From assembly GCA_018402565.1 (NCBI GenBank), contig JAGYIQ010000004.1:637019-701018 (forward strand): a stretch of 64,000 bases of DNA, given 5' to 3'. Both the position numbers and the translations under genes were made by a program. How positions within the stretch are numbered: the first letter of the stretch is position 1; each line of letters begins with the position of its first letter. Positions 46,318 through 58,785 of the stretch are shown here, in pieces. This DNA is from Pirellulaceae bacterium (GTDB lineage Bacteria > Planctomycetota > Planctomycetia > Pirellulales > Pirellulaceae). The notes below the pieces were generated by a model, which saw only the letters and a list, made by a program, of their open reading frames with translations, did no database searches and was not told the DNA's origin.

Positions 46318-48255
46318 TCACTTCATCAGTTGCCGCAGCGCTTCTTGATCGACCGGGTTGGCGGCCTCGACCGCCAGGGCCGCTTGGCGTCGCTGTTCGA
46401 TCTCGTCACGCAAGCTGGGGTGGGACGTGGCGATGTAGATTGCATCCAACTGCTGTTGATCGTTGATCCGTACGCCGTCGGGGGTGGGCTGCCATTGCAC
46501 CTCGTGGCTGCCATCCGCATCGACGCGGAACACGTCTTGTGGTGTCAATAACCAGGGTGGCAGCCTGAAGGAAAACTCGGCGGCCCGCGGCGGCCCAAAC
46601 TTGAACACGTTTTCCAGCTCGTCGGCCGTGTACGCCGTATCGATAGCAAACAACACTGCCGCATTGGGGGCGGCCAAGGTCGACAGTTCCCAATCGGGTT
46701 GGCCCTCGCGACTGACGCGTTGAAAGTCGTAGGCGTCTCCTTCCAAGTAGAACGGCTCCAACATACGAATTTCGCGACCGATCCGTTGCATGGGCTCCCA
46801 CGTATCCGGAAACTTCAACAGTGACTTAAGACTGAGATTGAACCAATACAGCGACGTGATCCGCGCGGCCAAAGCATGCATGGCCTGAGACCGGAGTTCA
46901 TCCGGTGTGGGCGAACGTCGCTTCCGACCGCCTCGGAACAAGCCCCCGCCCCAACCATCGTGCGGCCCCTGGGACCAATAGGCGACCGGTGCCGGCCGAC
47001 TGATCTCGCGCAGATTGCGACTCATGTCGCCAATCGTCTCCAAGGGCGCTCCCCACGTGATACGTCGACCCTCCCATCGATCGTAGGCTCCCCAGGCATC
47101 CGCAGCCGGCGCAACCACTCGATAGGCGTCGTAGTGCGGGTAGTCCGAAAGCCCCGCATACCAACGCCACGTCCGCTCATCGCTCAAGGTCACGGACGTC
47201 GGTAGTCGGCTGATGCGGTAGGGCAACAATTGATCAAACACTTCCTGAGGGGCCATCGGCTTACCACCACCAAACTGTGGCTCGCCAATAAACTCCACCG
47301 CATGAATCTTCGGCAACCACTCGTCCGTATCCCATGTCTCCAGCGGCCAAAGGCGGTTGAATAATTTGATCGGATAACGATCGTACAATTCTGGATTGTC
47401 CGTGTAGCCACCGACGTGATCGATTTGCCCAGTATTTATGTGTAAATGTTTTAGCAACGTGAGGTACGGTTCCCGGGTAAGTTTGTCGTTGACCCACCCA
47501 CCACTAATATCAAACGTCTCGCGTTTAATCCGCAGATGCGCCCACAAGGATCCGGTCGTCGTTTGCACTTCCACGGCCGCATACGTCAACGGCAGGCGCT
47601 CGGTCTTGAGCTTCACCACCCCGCGGCTGTGGGCGGCCAGGCCGATTTCGATGGGCAAGGGGCTCTGTGGACGGAGGATCTGCCACGTCGCACCACTCTC
47701 GGGTAACCACAATCGTACCCCCGTCAATTGCAAGTTCTGAGCAGCATCATTGGCCAAGTGGAGACAGAGGGTGTCCGGTTGGAAGTGCCCGTCACTCGAT
47801 AAAAACGTGACCGACAGAATGCGACAGGGTGACCGTTCGATGGGGATGGTGGTATCGGCCAAACCCTCGCTGCTGACCACAAACGACTGGCCCACCCCCC
47901 AACGGGATGATTTGCCATTGAATGTCCAGACCGTCATTGCATCCGCGGGTGCTGGGACCGCCGTTTGCAGATCATGCCAGGCCCATTCGCCCGACACCAA
48001 CAATTCTTCGGGCGTCTTGCCATTGAAGCGCTCTGGCAGGGCCGTACCTTGGACAAACAACTGGACACGGGCCGCCAGTGACTCGTCACGCGGTCGCCGA
48101 AAACGCATGGTCTCCTCGACCTGATGCGGTATCACATTCACCCCCACGATCGTCGCGGTGGCCTGACCGCTGGCAAACTCGTCGTTGCCCCAGAAAAACA
48201 CAGAATAAGAAAGCGTCCACAGCAATATCGATCGACCAATTGAACTAAATCCCAT
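46318..48255 (-). CDS. large secreted protein of unknown function, possibly carbohydrate-active
   Basis: 645 residues from the ATG at 48255, chosen because GGGGA lies seven bases upstream and a signal peptide (RSILLWTLSYSVFFWGNDEFASG) follows directly; an open frame continues upstream without a site. Mature sequence has an N-terminal beta-rich part (to ~residue 230) and a central part with TIM-barrel-like phrases (LTREPYLTLLKHLHINTGQ, LSDYPHYDAYRVVAP, WSQGPHDGWGGG, LYWFNLSLKSLL), then a C-terminal beta domain. This order suggests a glycoside-hydrolase-like enzyme, but I recognise no catalytic motif with certainty. Confidence 0.6.
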   Translation of the reverse strand: MGFSSIGRSILLWTLSYSVFFWGNDEFASGQATATIVGVNVIPHQVEETMRFRRPRDESLAARVQLFVQGTALPERFNGKTPEELLVSGEWAWHDLQTAVPAPADAMTVWTFNGKSSRWGVGQSFVVSSEGLADTTIPIERSPCRILSVTFLSSDGHFQPDTLCLHLANDAAQNLQLTGVRLWLPESGATWQILRPQSPLPIEIGLAAHSRGVVKLKTERLPLTYAAVEVQTTTGSLWAHLRIKRETFDISGGWVNDKLTREPYLTLLKHLHINTGQIDHVGGYTDNPELYDRYPIKLFNRLWPLETWDTDEWLPKIHAVEFIGEPQFGGGKPMAPQEVFDQLLPYRISRLPTSVTLSDERTWRWYAGLSDYPHYDAYRVVAPAADAWGAYDRWEGRRITWGAPLETIGDMSRNLREISRPAPVAYWSQGPHDGWGGGLFRGGRKRRSPTPDELRSQAMHALAARITSLYWFNLSLKSLLKFPDTWEPMQRIGREIRMLEPFYLEGDAYDFQRVSREGQPDWELSTLAAPNAAVLFAIDTAYTADELENVFKFGPPRAAEFSFRLPPWLLTPQDVFRVDADGSHEVQWQPTPDGVRINDQQQLDAIYIATSHPSLRDEIEQRRQAALAVEAANPVDQEALRQLMK

Positions 48256-48345
48256 TTTCATTTCCCCATCATTACTAAAATCCACGTTCGCTCCGCTGGC
48301 CAGTTGAGCACTAGCCAGCCATCCCAGCTCGTAGCCGAACTGCAA

Positions 48346-48522
48346 CTGCCCAAGGCCCGATCACCCGATCATGCAGTCAGCCGGTCATGCAGTCACCCGG
48401 TCACCCAACGTCGCGGGTGAAATTCTGTACTTCCGCAGCGGGTCCCAAGTCCTGACCCATTGCTGAAACACCGGATTGATTCGAAGCATTAACAACTCTC
48501 TGAGGGCAACCACTTCAGCTTT
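48346..48522. repeat. short CGGTCATGCAGTCA repeats
   Basis: Copies of CGGTCATGCAGTCACC-type sequence at 48360-48405 fill part of the gap between the two reverse-strand genes; nothing else is seen. Confidence 0.45.
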
Positions 48523-49676
48523 TTACGGCTGTGGCAAAAACTTGATACAAACGCAGCGATCGATCTTGATGATGTTGTCCGTCTCAGTCGCCAAGCCGGT
48601 ATTGGGATCAATTCGGTAGACGCCCACTTTGCCCCCATCCTGGCTGGCGATCAACATCCAGTTGCCACAGGGTGTGATGTTGAAGTTCCGCGGGACCTTG
48701 ATATCTCCCGTGATGTGCCCCACTCGCGTCACGCTCATGGTCTGCGAATCGTACTTGAAGGCGGCAATGGTGTCATGGCCTCGGTTCGAGACGTAGACAA
48801 ACTTGCCATTGGGATGAATTCGACATTCGGCCGTGCTATAACCCGGTTGCACACTTTCGCCGTCTCGCAATGTTGATAAACTTTGCACCACTTCAAACCG
48901 ATTGCCGGCGACATCCATCCGTACCACATTGATCGTCATGTCTCGTTCGCCATTGACAAAGGCGACAGAATTATCGGCCGCGATATGAATGTGTCGTGGA
49001 GCGCTCAGAGCGGGCATTTCCAGAAAGGGCGGATCGTTCGGAGTGACGGTGCCCCGCTCTCGATCGATGCGATAGATGTGAACCTTGTCTTGACCAGCGT
49101 CACAGGTCAGGGCCACGGTCCCAGTGGCATCAAAGAAACCGCAGTGACCGCGAGCCTCGCGAGACTCGCCCGCTGCATTCATCACCGGGATGGGGTAATA
49201 GGCAATCTGAGATTCCAGACGCCCGGTGGCATCCAGTTTGAAGAACGCAAAGCTGCCTCCAAAGTAGTTCGACACAACGGCAAATTGATTCGCGGAGTCG
49301 GTACTGATATGACAAGCCGTGGCGCCCCCGCTTCTCAAGGTCGCCGAGCGGCTCAATTGCCCTGTCGTTGGATCCAGCTCGTAAGACACCACATCCCCCT
49401 CTTCGTTGCTCTCATTGACGGCGTATAGAGACTTGCCGTCAGGAGCGATGTTAAGGAACGAAGGACTATCAATTTCCACTGCCAACTCCGGTTGCGGACA
49501 GGTGCCCCGTTGGCTGGATCAAACAAGCTGCGATAGATACCGCGGCTACCCTCGGGACTGGTATAGGTTGCCCAAATAGACCCAGTACCGCCTTCCGGAC
49601 TCTGCCCCTCGTGGGCCTGGCTGACAACCGGTACAAATACCAAAACACACAGCAAAACCAACAAGCTCTTGGACAT
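48523..49676 (-). pseudogene. 6-phosphogluconolactonase-like (YbhE/lactonase) protein, copy 1, frameshifted
   Basis: From ATG 49676: signal peptide (SLLVLLCVLVFVPVVSQA), then the seven-bladed propeller of the lactonase family (PDGKSLYAVNE, ARGHCGFFDATG, SAPRHIHIAADN, HPNGKFVYVSNRG, VPRNFNITPCGNWML). Compared with copy 2 (52858-53197) the N-terminal part has two extra bases near 49580 and one near 49566, which together keep the length but garble YWVYLGTY into a different 8 residues, and two more extra bases near 49500 that shift the rest into another frame. The part from 49485 down to 48523 is uninterrupted. The family often acts on secreted sugar lactones. Confidence 0.7.
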
Positions 49677-49756
49677 CAATCTACTTTCTGTGAGGTGTCA
49701 ACTCACCAGCAATCCAGTGCTCTGGGGCCGGGGTCGGCTTCCATTCTAACCGAAGG

Positions 49757-50055
49757 TTATGGTTTTTGCGCATTCAATTGGATGTGGCAGTCCAAGCAAC
49801 TCCTCTCCAACCGCAGGGCCGCTTCCTTAGCCGATTCGAAGCTTCCCTGGAGGCTTGAACGGAAACGTCGCAGTGTCTTTCGTGGCTTCTCGAGACTTTC
49901 CCGTTGACCCCGGTAATCCGGCACCGCCAGGTACCACTGGACTCGTGTGGCCGTAAGTCGTCCATGAACGTGCGGCCGCACCCTCGACGCGTTTCCAATC
50001 GTCGCGAATCGCCGCCATCCATTATGTCCTGCATGGCAATGGACTTCCGATGCAT
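49757..50055 (-). pseudogene. decayed small c-type cytochrome
   Basis: The end of the frame reads LRLERSCLDCHIQLNAQKP, with a heme motif CLDCH, and stops at 49757. Upstream pieces lie in other frames: RKSIAMQDIM, then AAIRDDWKRVEGAAARSWTT, then LAVPDYRGQRESLEKPRKTLRRF. At least two indels separate them. Intact, it would be about 95-100 residues, a soluble mono-heme protein. It follows the 40-residue membrane protein gene by 31 bases. Confidence 0.5.
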
Positions 50056-50085
50056 CATCCCGACTTTGAGCCCCCACGCGGTGGG

Positions 50086-50208
50086 TTACTGTCCGATTTC
50101 AGCCACCACGTTCCACAGCCACAAAAACAACCACACTACGACCGCAACGGCGGCGATGGCGATCGTGCCGGATGGCGAAGTCGCTTGGGCGCTGACTCCT
50201 GTGCTCAT
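50086..50208 (-). CDS. 40-residue single-helix membrane protein
   Basis: ATG at 50208 with GGGAG seven bases upstream, stop TAA at 50086. Sequence MSTGVSAQATSPSGTIAIAA followed by VAVVVWLFLWLWNVVAEIGQ: one tryptophan-rich membrane helix. It has the size and layout of small oxidase-type subunits (CcoQ- or CydX-like), and the decayed c-type cytochrome lies next to it, but no family is assigned. Confidence 0.5.
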   Translation of the reverse strand: MSTGVSAQATSPSGTIAIAAVAVVVWLFLWLWNVVAEIGQ

Positions 50209-50249
50209 GTATTTGCTCCCTGGTTGTTGGGGAGACATTGGGTCCATTG

Positions 50250-52857
<2,608 letters not shown>

Positions 52858-52858
<1 letters not shown>

Positions 52859-53197
52859 TCTCAAGGTCGCCGAGCGGCTCAATTGCCCTGACTGCGGATC
52901 CAGCTCATAAGACACCACATCCCCCTCTGCATTGCTTTCATTGACGGCGTACAACGACTTGCCATCGGGTGAAATATGGAGAAACGAGGGGCTATCGATC
53001 TCCGCTGCCAACTCCGGTTCAGACAATTTTCCATTGGCTGGGTCAAACAAGCTGCGATAGATCCCACGACTCCCCTCCGGGCTGGTATAGGTGCCCAAAT
53101 AGACCCAGTACCCCTTCGGACTCGGCCCCTCCTGCGCACCGCCAGAAGCCGGAATCAATGCCAAAGCCACCAAGGAGAAAACAAAGAACTTGAGCAT
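52858..53197 (-). pseudogene. lactonase copy 2, truncated and fused to the ATPase remnant
   Basis: From ATG 53197: signal peptide (FFVFSLVALALIPASGGA) and the first ~107 residues of the same lactonase as copy 1, undamaged (GYWVYLGTYTSPEGSRGIYR, ELDPQSGQLSRSATLRS). At 52858 the lactonase similarity ends in mid-blade and the ATPase sequence begins. It forms a direct repeat of about 340 bases with 49330-49676. Confidence 0.8.
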
Positions 53198-53344
53198 GGT
53201 CAACTCTCGTAGAAATGGATCTTGGGCGCAGGCAATGACATTACGCGGCTTGCTCGCGGACTCCGCACGGCGGGCCGATCCAGTTTACTCTGCCGGCTAG
53301 CCCGGTCAATCTCCATGGCCAGCGAAAAAAAACGGCATTGTCCC

Positions 53345-53379
53345 TTGACGCACCTAGTGTTAGTGTATATTATACACTA
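53345..53379 (+). promoter_or_regulatory. promoter of the NAD-salvage operon with overlapping 19-bp operator
   Basis: TTGACG (53345-53350), 17 bases, TATTAT (53368-53373) is a near-consensus sigma70-type promoter. A perfect palindrome, TAGTGTATATTATACACTA (53361-53379), covers the -10 box, so a bound dimer would block RNA polymerase. The operon's second gene is an NrtR-type repressor, making this its likely operator. The predicted start leaves a ~63-base leader before pncB. Confidence 0.75.
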
Positions 53380-53442
53380 CAACAGGCAAGCTGCTCTGGC
53401 AGTGCCTGGAGCAGCACCCCCGTATGGGACAGGAGATTGCAG

Positions 53443-54975
53443 GTGAGTGATTCTTACAGTGGTTTGGCGTTGCTGACGGATCTTTATCAGCTGACGATGG
53501 CGTATGGCTATTGGGCTCGCGGCCGAGCTGATCGGCGGGCGATCTTCCATTTGTCGTTCCGACGAGCGCCGTTCGGCGGTAGATACGCGGTGGCGGCGGG
53601 GCTGCAGCCGGCACTCGATTATATCTCCAACTACCGGTTCACTGCCGAGGACCTCGAGTATCTGGCGACTTTGGCGGGAAACGATGGGCAGCGATTGTTT
53701 CCAGACGAATTTTTGCGCTATCTGGAGTCCTTGCGTCTGTCAGTTGATGTGGATGCGATTCCCGAGGGCACGGTCGTCTTTCCGCACGAGCCGCTGCTGA
53801 GAATCGAGGGCTCGTTGCTGGAGTGCCAGTTGCTGGAGTCGACACTACTGAACCTGCTCAACTATCAGACCTTGATCGCGACCAAGGCATCTCGCGTTGT
53901 TGCGGCGGCGGGTGGAGATACCGTGCTGGAGTTTGGCTTGCGACGAGCTCAAGGCATCAATGGTGCCTTGGCAGCGTCTCGAGCGGCGTTTATCGGTGGA
54001 TGTCAAGCCACATCGAATGTCTTGGCGGGGAAGTTGTACGGAATCCCAGTTCGAGGAACGCATGCCCACAGTTGGGTCATGTCGCATGATTCGGAACTGG
54101 TGGCATTCGACGAGTATGCCCAGGCCTTGCCGAACAATTGTGTCTTCTTGGTAGATACCTACGATACATTGCAAGGCGTGCGCCGAGCGATCGAAGTGGG
54201 TCGACGCTTACTGGCACGCGGTCACCGCATGGTCGGCATCCGACTGGATTCCGGAGACCTGGCCTGGCTCAGCCTTCAGGCTCGCCGACTGCTGGACCAG
54301 GCCGGTTTCACCGACGCCGTCATTGTTGCCAGCAACGATCTGGACGAGCGATTGATCCAGAGTTTGAAGCATCAAGACGCCAAGATCACCGTCTGGGGCG
54401 TGGGCACAAAACTAGTGACGGGCCACGACCAACCGGCACTGGGTGGCGTCTATAAACTGAGTGCGATTGAAGCTGATCAAAGGGCTGCAAGCGATTCGGA
54501 GGAAGACTTGTCGGATACGGATCGCATTGCCTGGCGTCCCGTTATGAAGCTCTCGGAGCAACCCATCAAAAATTCGATCCCCGGCAAGTTGCAAGTCCGA
54601 CGCTACTTTCGCGACGATGGCACGGCTTTGGCAGATGTGATCTACAACGAGTTGGCAGTCCCACAAGAACCCTGGATGGCCGTGGATCCTGAAGATCCGA
54701 CGCGGCCCATCAGCGGTCGCAGGCACCGCAGCTTCCGCGATCTGTTGGTCCCAATGCTCCGTCGGGGTAAGCAGTTCGCGGATTTGCCTAGCTTGATTGA
54801 CATCCAGCGTCATGCGACGAACGAGCTATCAACGTTGCATGCGGGGATTCGTCGATTCGATCATCCGCATCGCTATCCCGTGGGATTGGAGCAGGGCTTG
54901 CATGAACTTCGTCAACGGTTGATGCTCGAGGGCCGAGCCGAGATCGATGGCGATCGCCCAGGAGAGCGACGATGA
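53443..54975 (+). CDS. pncB: nicotinate phosphoribosyltransferase
   Basis: 510 residues from a GTG at 53443 with AGGAG seven bases upstream; the frame extends further but into the promoter region. [55 protein letters not shown] and [13 protein letters not shown] are signatures of the nicotinate phosphoribosyltransferase family, which makes nicotinate mononucleotide from nicotinate and PRPP. Its stop overlaps the next start (ATGA). Confidence 0.93.
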   Translation: MSDSYSGLALLTDLYQLTMAYGYWARGRADRRAIFHLSFRRAPFGGRYAVAAGLQPALDYISNYRFTAEDLEYLATLAGNDGQRLFPDEFLRYLESLRLSVDVDAIPEGTVVFPHEPLLRIEGSLLECQLLESTLLNLLNYQTLIATKASRVVAAAGGDTVLEFGLRRAQGINGALAASRAAFIGGCQATSNVLAGKLYGIPVRGTHAHSWVMSHDSELVAFDEYAQALPNNCVFLVDTYDTLQGVRRAIEVGRRLLARGHRMVGIRLDSGDLAWLSLQARRLLDQAGFTDAVIVASNDLDERLIQSLKHQDAKITVWGVGTKLVTGHDQPALGGVYKLSAIEADQRAASDSEEDLSDTDRIAWRPVMKLSEQPIKNSIPGKLQVRRYFRDDGTALADVIYNELAVPQEPWMAVDPEDPTRPISGRRHRSFRDLLVPMLRRGKQFADLPSLIDIQRHATNELSTLHAGIRRFDHPHRYPVGLEQGLHELRQRLMLEGRAEIDGDRPGERR

Positions 54976-55658
54976 GCCACACCTACAAGTACCCACGACC
55001 AGCGTTGACCGTCGACTGTGTCGTCTTTGGTCTGCTGGAGGATCAACTCTCGGTGTTGCTAATCCAGCGAGCGGCCGATCCGTATCGCGATAAGTTTGCC
55101 TTGCCGGGTGGCTTTGTGGGAATCGACGAGACCTTGGAGGCTGCCGCTCGTCGTGAGCTGGCAGAGGAGACCAACGTGTGCGATCTGTACCTCGAACAGT
55201 TGTACACGTTTGATGCCCTCCAACGCGACCCGCGGGAACGGATCATTTCCGTTGCCTATTATGGGCTGGTTCGGCAAGTCAATCATCAACCCGCAGCCGG
55301 CAGTGATGCTCGAGCGGTCGCGTGGCACCGAGTCGACCAGTTACCGGCGTTGGCCTTTGACCATCGCGCAATCTTCGACACTGCTTACCAACGGCTCCAA
55401 GCCAAGGTGCAATATCAACCGATTGGCTTTGAGCTCTTGCCGCGGAAGTTCACGCTCACGCAAATTCAATCGCTGTACGAGACCATCCTGGGTAGAGAAT
55501 TGGACAAACGCAATTTCCGCAAGAAGCTACTGGCGATGGATTTGCTCGAACCCTTGGAGGAATTTTCCCGCGGCGCGCATCGAGCGGCTCGGCTGTATCG
55601 GTTCAACCGTAGTCGCTACCGACTGCTTGTGAAACAGGGTTTGCACTTTGAACTTTAG
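54972..55658 (+). CDS. nrtR: NrtR-type Nudix transcriptional regulator of NAD metabolism
   Basis: 228 residues. The N-terminal ~145 residues are a Nudix domain whose box reads [20 protein letters not shown] followed by TNV: the REUxEE core is kept, but the glycine of the closing GU is Asn. The C-terminal ~75 residues ([33 protein letters not shown] and the following wing) form the winged helix of NrtR repressors, which sense ADP-ribose. Placed between pncB and pncA, with a palindrome on the operon promoter, it most likely represses this operon. Confidence 0.88.
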   Translation: MSHTYKYPRPALTVDCVVFGLLEDQLSVLLIQRAADPYRDKFALPGGFVGIDETLEAAARRELAEETNVCDLYLEQLYTFDALQRDPRERIISVAYYGLVRQVNHQPAAGSDARAVAWHRVDQLPALAFDHRAIFDTAYQRLQAKVQYQPIGFELLPRKFTLTQIQSLYETILGRELDKRNFRKKLLAMDLLEPLEEFSRGAHRAARLYRFNRSRYRLLVKQGLHFEL

Positions 55659-55683
55659 CCCCAATGCTACTGGAGACAAAATC

Positions 55684-56319
55684 ATGAACTCCTCCACTTC
55701 ACGACGACGCGCCTTGATACTGGTGGACTTGCAGAATGACTTTATTCGAGAGGGAGCCTTGGCCGTACCGGCCGGTGAAGAGGTGATTCCGATCGCGAAT
55801 CGCTTGATCCCACACTTCGAGGTTGTGGTGGCCACGCAGGACTGGCATCCGGCCAACCACCAGAGCTTCGCGGCCAACCAGGCAGGGCTGACGGTCGGCG
55901 AGTGTTTCCAGCTGCATGGCCTGCCTCAGATTGCTTGGCCAGTGCATTGTGTCCAAGGGACGAACGGTGCCAACTTTGCGGCTGAATTGAACGTGGACGC
56001 GCTGCATCACATCGTGCGCAAGGGCGACGCCCCGGAGATCGACAGTTACAGCGGCTTCTTTGACAACGGCGGCCGACGAGCGACAGGACTGGAACAGTAC
56101 TTGCGGGAGGCCAATGTATCGGACGTCTTTATTATGGGTTTAGCGACCGATTATTGCGTGAAATTCACGGCACTGGATGCGGTCCGCCTGGGCTTTAAAA
56201 CGCATCTGATCGAGGACGGTTGCCGCGGAGTGGATCTACAGCCGGGTGATAGCCAGCGGGCGATTGAGGCGATGCGGGCTGCAGGCGCCAGCATTACTTC
56301 CCAGAACCGTTGGCCTTGA
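55684..56319 (+). CDS. pncA: nicotinamidase
   Basis: 211 residues from ATG 55684 with GGAG nine bases before. Catalytic residues: Asp in ILVDLQNDF, metal-site ATQDWHPANHQSF, and the nucleophile Cys in GLATDYCVKFTALDA. It deamidates nicotinamide to nicotinate, the substrate of PncB, closing the salvage route. Confidence 0.93.
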   Translation: MNSSTSRRRALILVDLQNDFIREGALAVPAGEEVIPIANRLIPHFEVVVATQDWHPANHQSFAANQAGLTVGECFQLHGLPQIAWPVHCVQGTNGANFAAELNVDALHHIVRKGDAPEIDSYSGFFDNGGRRATGLEQYLREANVSDVFIMGLATDYCVKFTALDAVRLGFKTHLIEDGCRGVDLQPGDSQRAIEAMRAAGASITSQNRWP

Positions 56320-56377
56320 CTGGCGGCCGACAAATGACTAAGTAACGCGTCTCCATCCCGCGTCTGGAGTGCTTGTC

Positions 56378-57241
56378 ATGCTGCGGTCACACCATGTTTG
56401 TCCCCATCGCCTGTGTTGGGTATGGATCGTCGTTTTTGTCTGTTTGCTGGGCTGTCGGACCCATCCGCTAACGCCGCGTAAAATCCCGTTGGCGGATTCG
56501 CACTTGGCTCCACAAGTGCTGGACGATGCACCGCAAATCCAACGCGGGACCCCTCGGCCGATCGTCGACGGGATCGGTTGGGTGGTGGGCATCCCATCCA
56601 AGTTGATCCTGTGGGACCGTCGCGTCGACAATCATCGCATCGGCCTGGAGACAGAAGTCTCTATGGCAGAGTACCTAGAACAGAACGAATTGGACGGCGT
56701 GCGTGTCCGACTGAATCAATACCGACCCGGCGAGGACTGGGTGCGACTGGTCCGCAACAAGCAGGTCGGCGCCGGTTGGCGGTACACCGTGGGCACCTTG
56801 AGCGTTCTCGGAGAGACGGTTTTCCCGGGTCGAATCTTTGGTGGGGACCATTACAATCCGTACACCAACACCATTCACATTTATTCGGACATTCCTGCGA
56901 TCGCTCTGCATGAGGGAGCGCATGCCAAAGATTTTGCTCGAAGGCAATGGAAGGGAACTTACGGAGTGGCTTATCTGCTGCCGGTCGTACCACTGTATCA
57001 CGAGTCGGTCGCCACAGCAGACGTCTTCGCTTATCTGGAAGAGCAGGGCGACCCCGTCGCGCAAGCCGAAGCAGCCCGTATTCTCTATCCCGCTTACGGC
57101 ACCTACGCAGGCAGCGCGGTGGGTGGCTTCATTCCGAACTACGCCAGCCCGTTGTATTGGGCGGGCGTCCTGGGGGGGCATGTGGCGGGTCGAAACGAAT
57201 CGGATCGGATACTCAGCCAAACACCGGCGGTGCTAAGGTAG
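56378..57241 (+). CDS. putative lipoprotein with a HEGAH metalloprotease-like motif
   Basis: 287 residues from ATG 56378 (GGAG eight bases upstream). A type II signal ends in LLGC, so the mature protein should be lipid-anchored. Conserved-looking core: GDHYNPYTNTIHIYSDIPAIALHEGAHAKDFARRQWKGTYG, where HEGAH places two histidines and a Glu as in zincin-like peptidases (HExxH), preceded by a region on folding of an outer layer. A third ligand is not identified. The C-terminus is Gly/Ala-rich and hydrophobic (YAGSAVGGFIPNYASPLYWAGVLGGHVAG). Proteolytic activity is a hypothesis only. Confidence 0.6.
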   Translation: MLRSHHVCPHRLCWVWIVVFVCLLGCRTHPLTPRKIPLADSHLAPQVLDDAPQIQRGTPRPIVDGIGWVVGIPSKLILWDRRVDNHRIGLETEVSMAEYLEQNELDGVRVRLNQYRPGEDWVRLVRNKQVGAGWRYTVGTLSVLGETVFPGRIFGGDHYNPYTNTIHIYSDIPAIALHEGAHAKDFARRQWKGTYGVAYLLPVVPLYHESVATADVFAYLEEQGDPVAQAEAARILYPAYGTYAGSAVGGFIPNYASPLYWAGVLGGHVAGRNESDRILSQTPAVLR

Positions 57242-57489
57242 CGACTGTGCATGGAGTTGCCTTGCTACCAGAGCTAACCCCCGACAAGCTCAGCGGCGAT
57301 TGGGGCGGTGAGAGTCAAGCGTGTTGCCGCGAGCTTCGGCCCGATTTGCGTCGGATTTCTGGCAAGATCATTGCTCGGGGAACGAATTTGGTCAAAAATC
57401 TCTGCGTGGTCCGCCCTTGATGGACTCGGCGGGGAGTCCCGGTAGACTCTCAGTGGCAGAATACCCATTAACGGCAAGAGAATTGAACC

Positions 57490-58770
57490 ATGGCGACGTT
57501 AGCAGCCGAGACAAAACAACCGCGAGTCGCGGCGTTGGACGTCGCTCGGGGGCTCGCCTTGTTGGGCATCTTCTTTGTGAATGCCGCGTTGTTCGGGGAA
57601 CCGTTTGCCGCAGTCTTGGATCCCAGTCGTCCGGCCGATGAGAGCTGGCTCAGCCAAGGTGTCTACGGTTTAACCCTGCTATTTTGTACCGGCAAGTTCT
57701 ACCCGCTATTCTCGCTATTGTTTGGTGCCGGTTTGGCCATCCTGTGGGAATCCGCTCGCGTGAACGACCGCAGCTTTGTGGCCATCTACCTCCGTCGCCT
57801 GATCCTCTTGTCACTATTTGGTGGATTGCATGTCATTTTCTTGTGGGCGGGCGATATCCTACTGATTTATGCCTTGGTGGGCACAGCCATGTTGGCCTTG
57901 GCCTATGCCTCCGCTCGCGTACTTCTGTGGATTGCTGCGGCCGCTTATAGCTTCGGTCTCCTCATCTTGCTGGGGTTGTTCGCCCTCTCGTGGTGGGCCG
58001 GGCCGCTGCCCGAACCAACGATTAAGGAAATGCCGGTCGCCGACACGTTGGTCATGCAGTACTTCGAGGTATTGAAAGACTGGAATCAGACCGAGCAGTA
58101 CGACTCGCGGCTGATGTTGTTGGAAACACAGGCCATGGCTCAAGGCCCGTGGGTAGCACAAGTCGTGGTACGGTTGTTCAATTACCTGTTTAGCCTGGTG
58201 TTTTCGATCCTGGTCATGACCTGGGTGATCTTGCCCTGCTTCTGCGTCGGCGCTGCCTTGGTCAAAGTACGATTTTTCCAGGAGCCTTGGCCCAGCCTAC
58301 GGCGACGATTGTTGGCGGTGGGTCTAATTGTCGGTCTACCCTTGAACATCTTGAGCCTGATCTTGGCCCAATACACGTCTGTAACACCGGCGATTGCCAT
58401 GCTCCAAACCCTGGCGTTGCAGATCGGGGGCCCGCTGATGACCATGATGTACTTGGTGTTGATTATGAACTGGGTTGATTCCGGTCATTTCGCCTGGCTT
58501 GGAGAGCGCATCGCCGCGTTAGGACGCATGGCGTTGACCGGATATCTGCTGGAGAGCCTCCTGATGTCGGCCGTGATGTTGCATTGGGGACTAGGGCGAT
58601 TTGGCAGTACCACCTGGGCCGAGCGAGCCCTCTGGGTCCTAGGGATCTACCTTTTGATTCTAGTATTTGCTAACCTGTGGATGAGTCGTTTCCACTACGG
58701 GCCGCTCGAATGGCTCTGGCGGATAGGGACCTACGCCAAGTGGGTTCGATTAAGAAAACGTGAATCCTGA
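57490..58770 (+). CDS. DUF418/YeiB family integral membrane protein
   Basis: 426 residues with about ten helices. RVAALDVARGLALLGIFFVNAALF, FYPLFSLLFGAGLAILWE and ALGRMALTGYLLESLLM are the family phrases (DUF418, acyltransferase-3-related topology). The biochemical role is unknown. It ends 15 bases before the metallophosphoesterase. Confidence 0.82.
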   Translation: MATLAAETKQPRVAALDVARGLALLGIFFVNAALFGEPFAAVLDPSRPADESWLSQGVYGLTLLFCTGKFYPLFSLLFGAGLAILWESARVNDRSFVAIYLRRLILLSLFGGLHVIFLWAGDILLIYALVGTAMLALAYASARVLLWIAAAAYSFGLLILLGLFALSWWAGPLPEPTIKEMPVADTLVMQYFEVLKDWNQTEQYDSRLMLLETQAMAQGPWVAQVVVRLFNYLFSLVFSILVMTWVILPCFCVGAALVKVRFFQEPWPSLRRRLLAVGLIVGLPLNILSLILAQYTSVTPAIAMLQTLALQIGGPLMTMMYLVLIMNWVDSGHFAWLGERIAALGRMALTGYLLESLLMSAVMLHWGLGRFGSTTWAERALWVLGIYLLILVFANLWMSRFHYGPLEWLWRIGTYAKWVRLRKRES

Positions 58771-58785
58771 ACCGAGGAGTGCTCG

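Noticed and set aside
53338..53442. 35-residue N-terminal extension of PncB
   Set aside because: It would be encoded by the promoter and operator; the GTG at 53443 has AGGAG and starts the family sequence.
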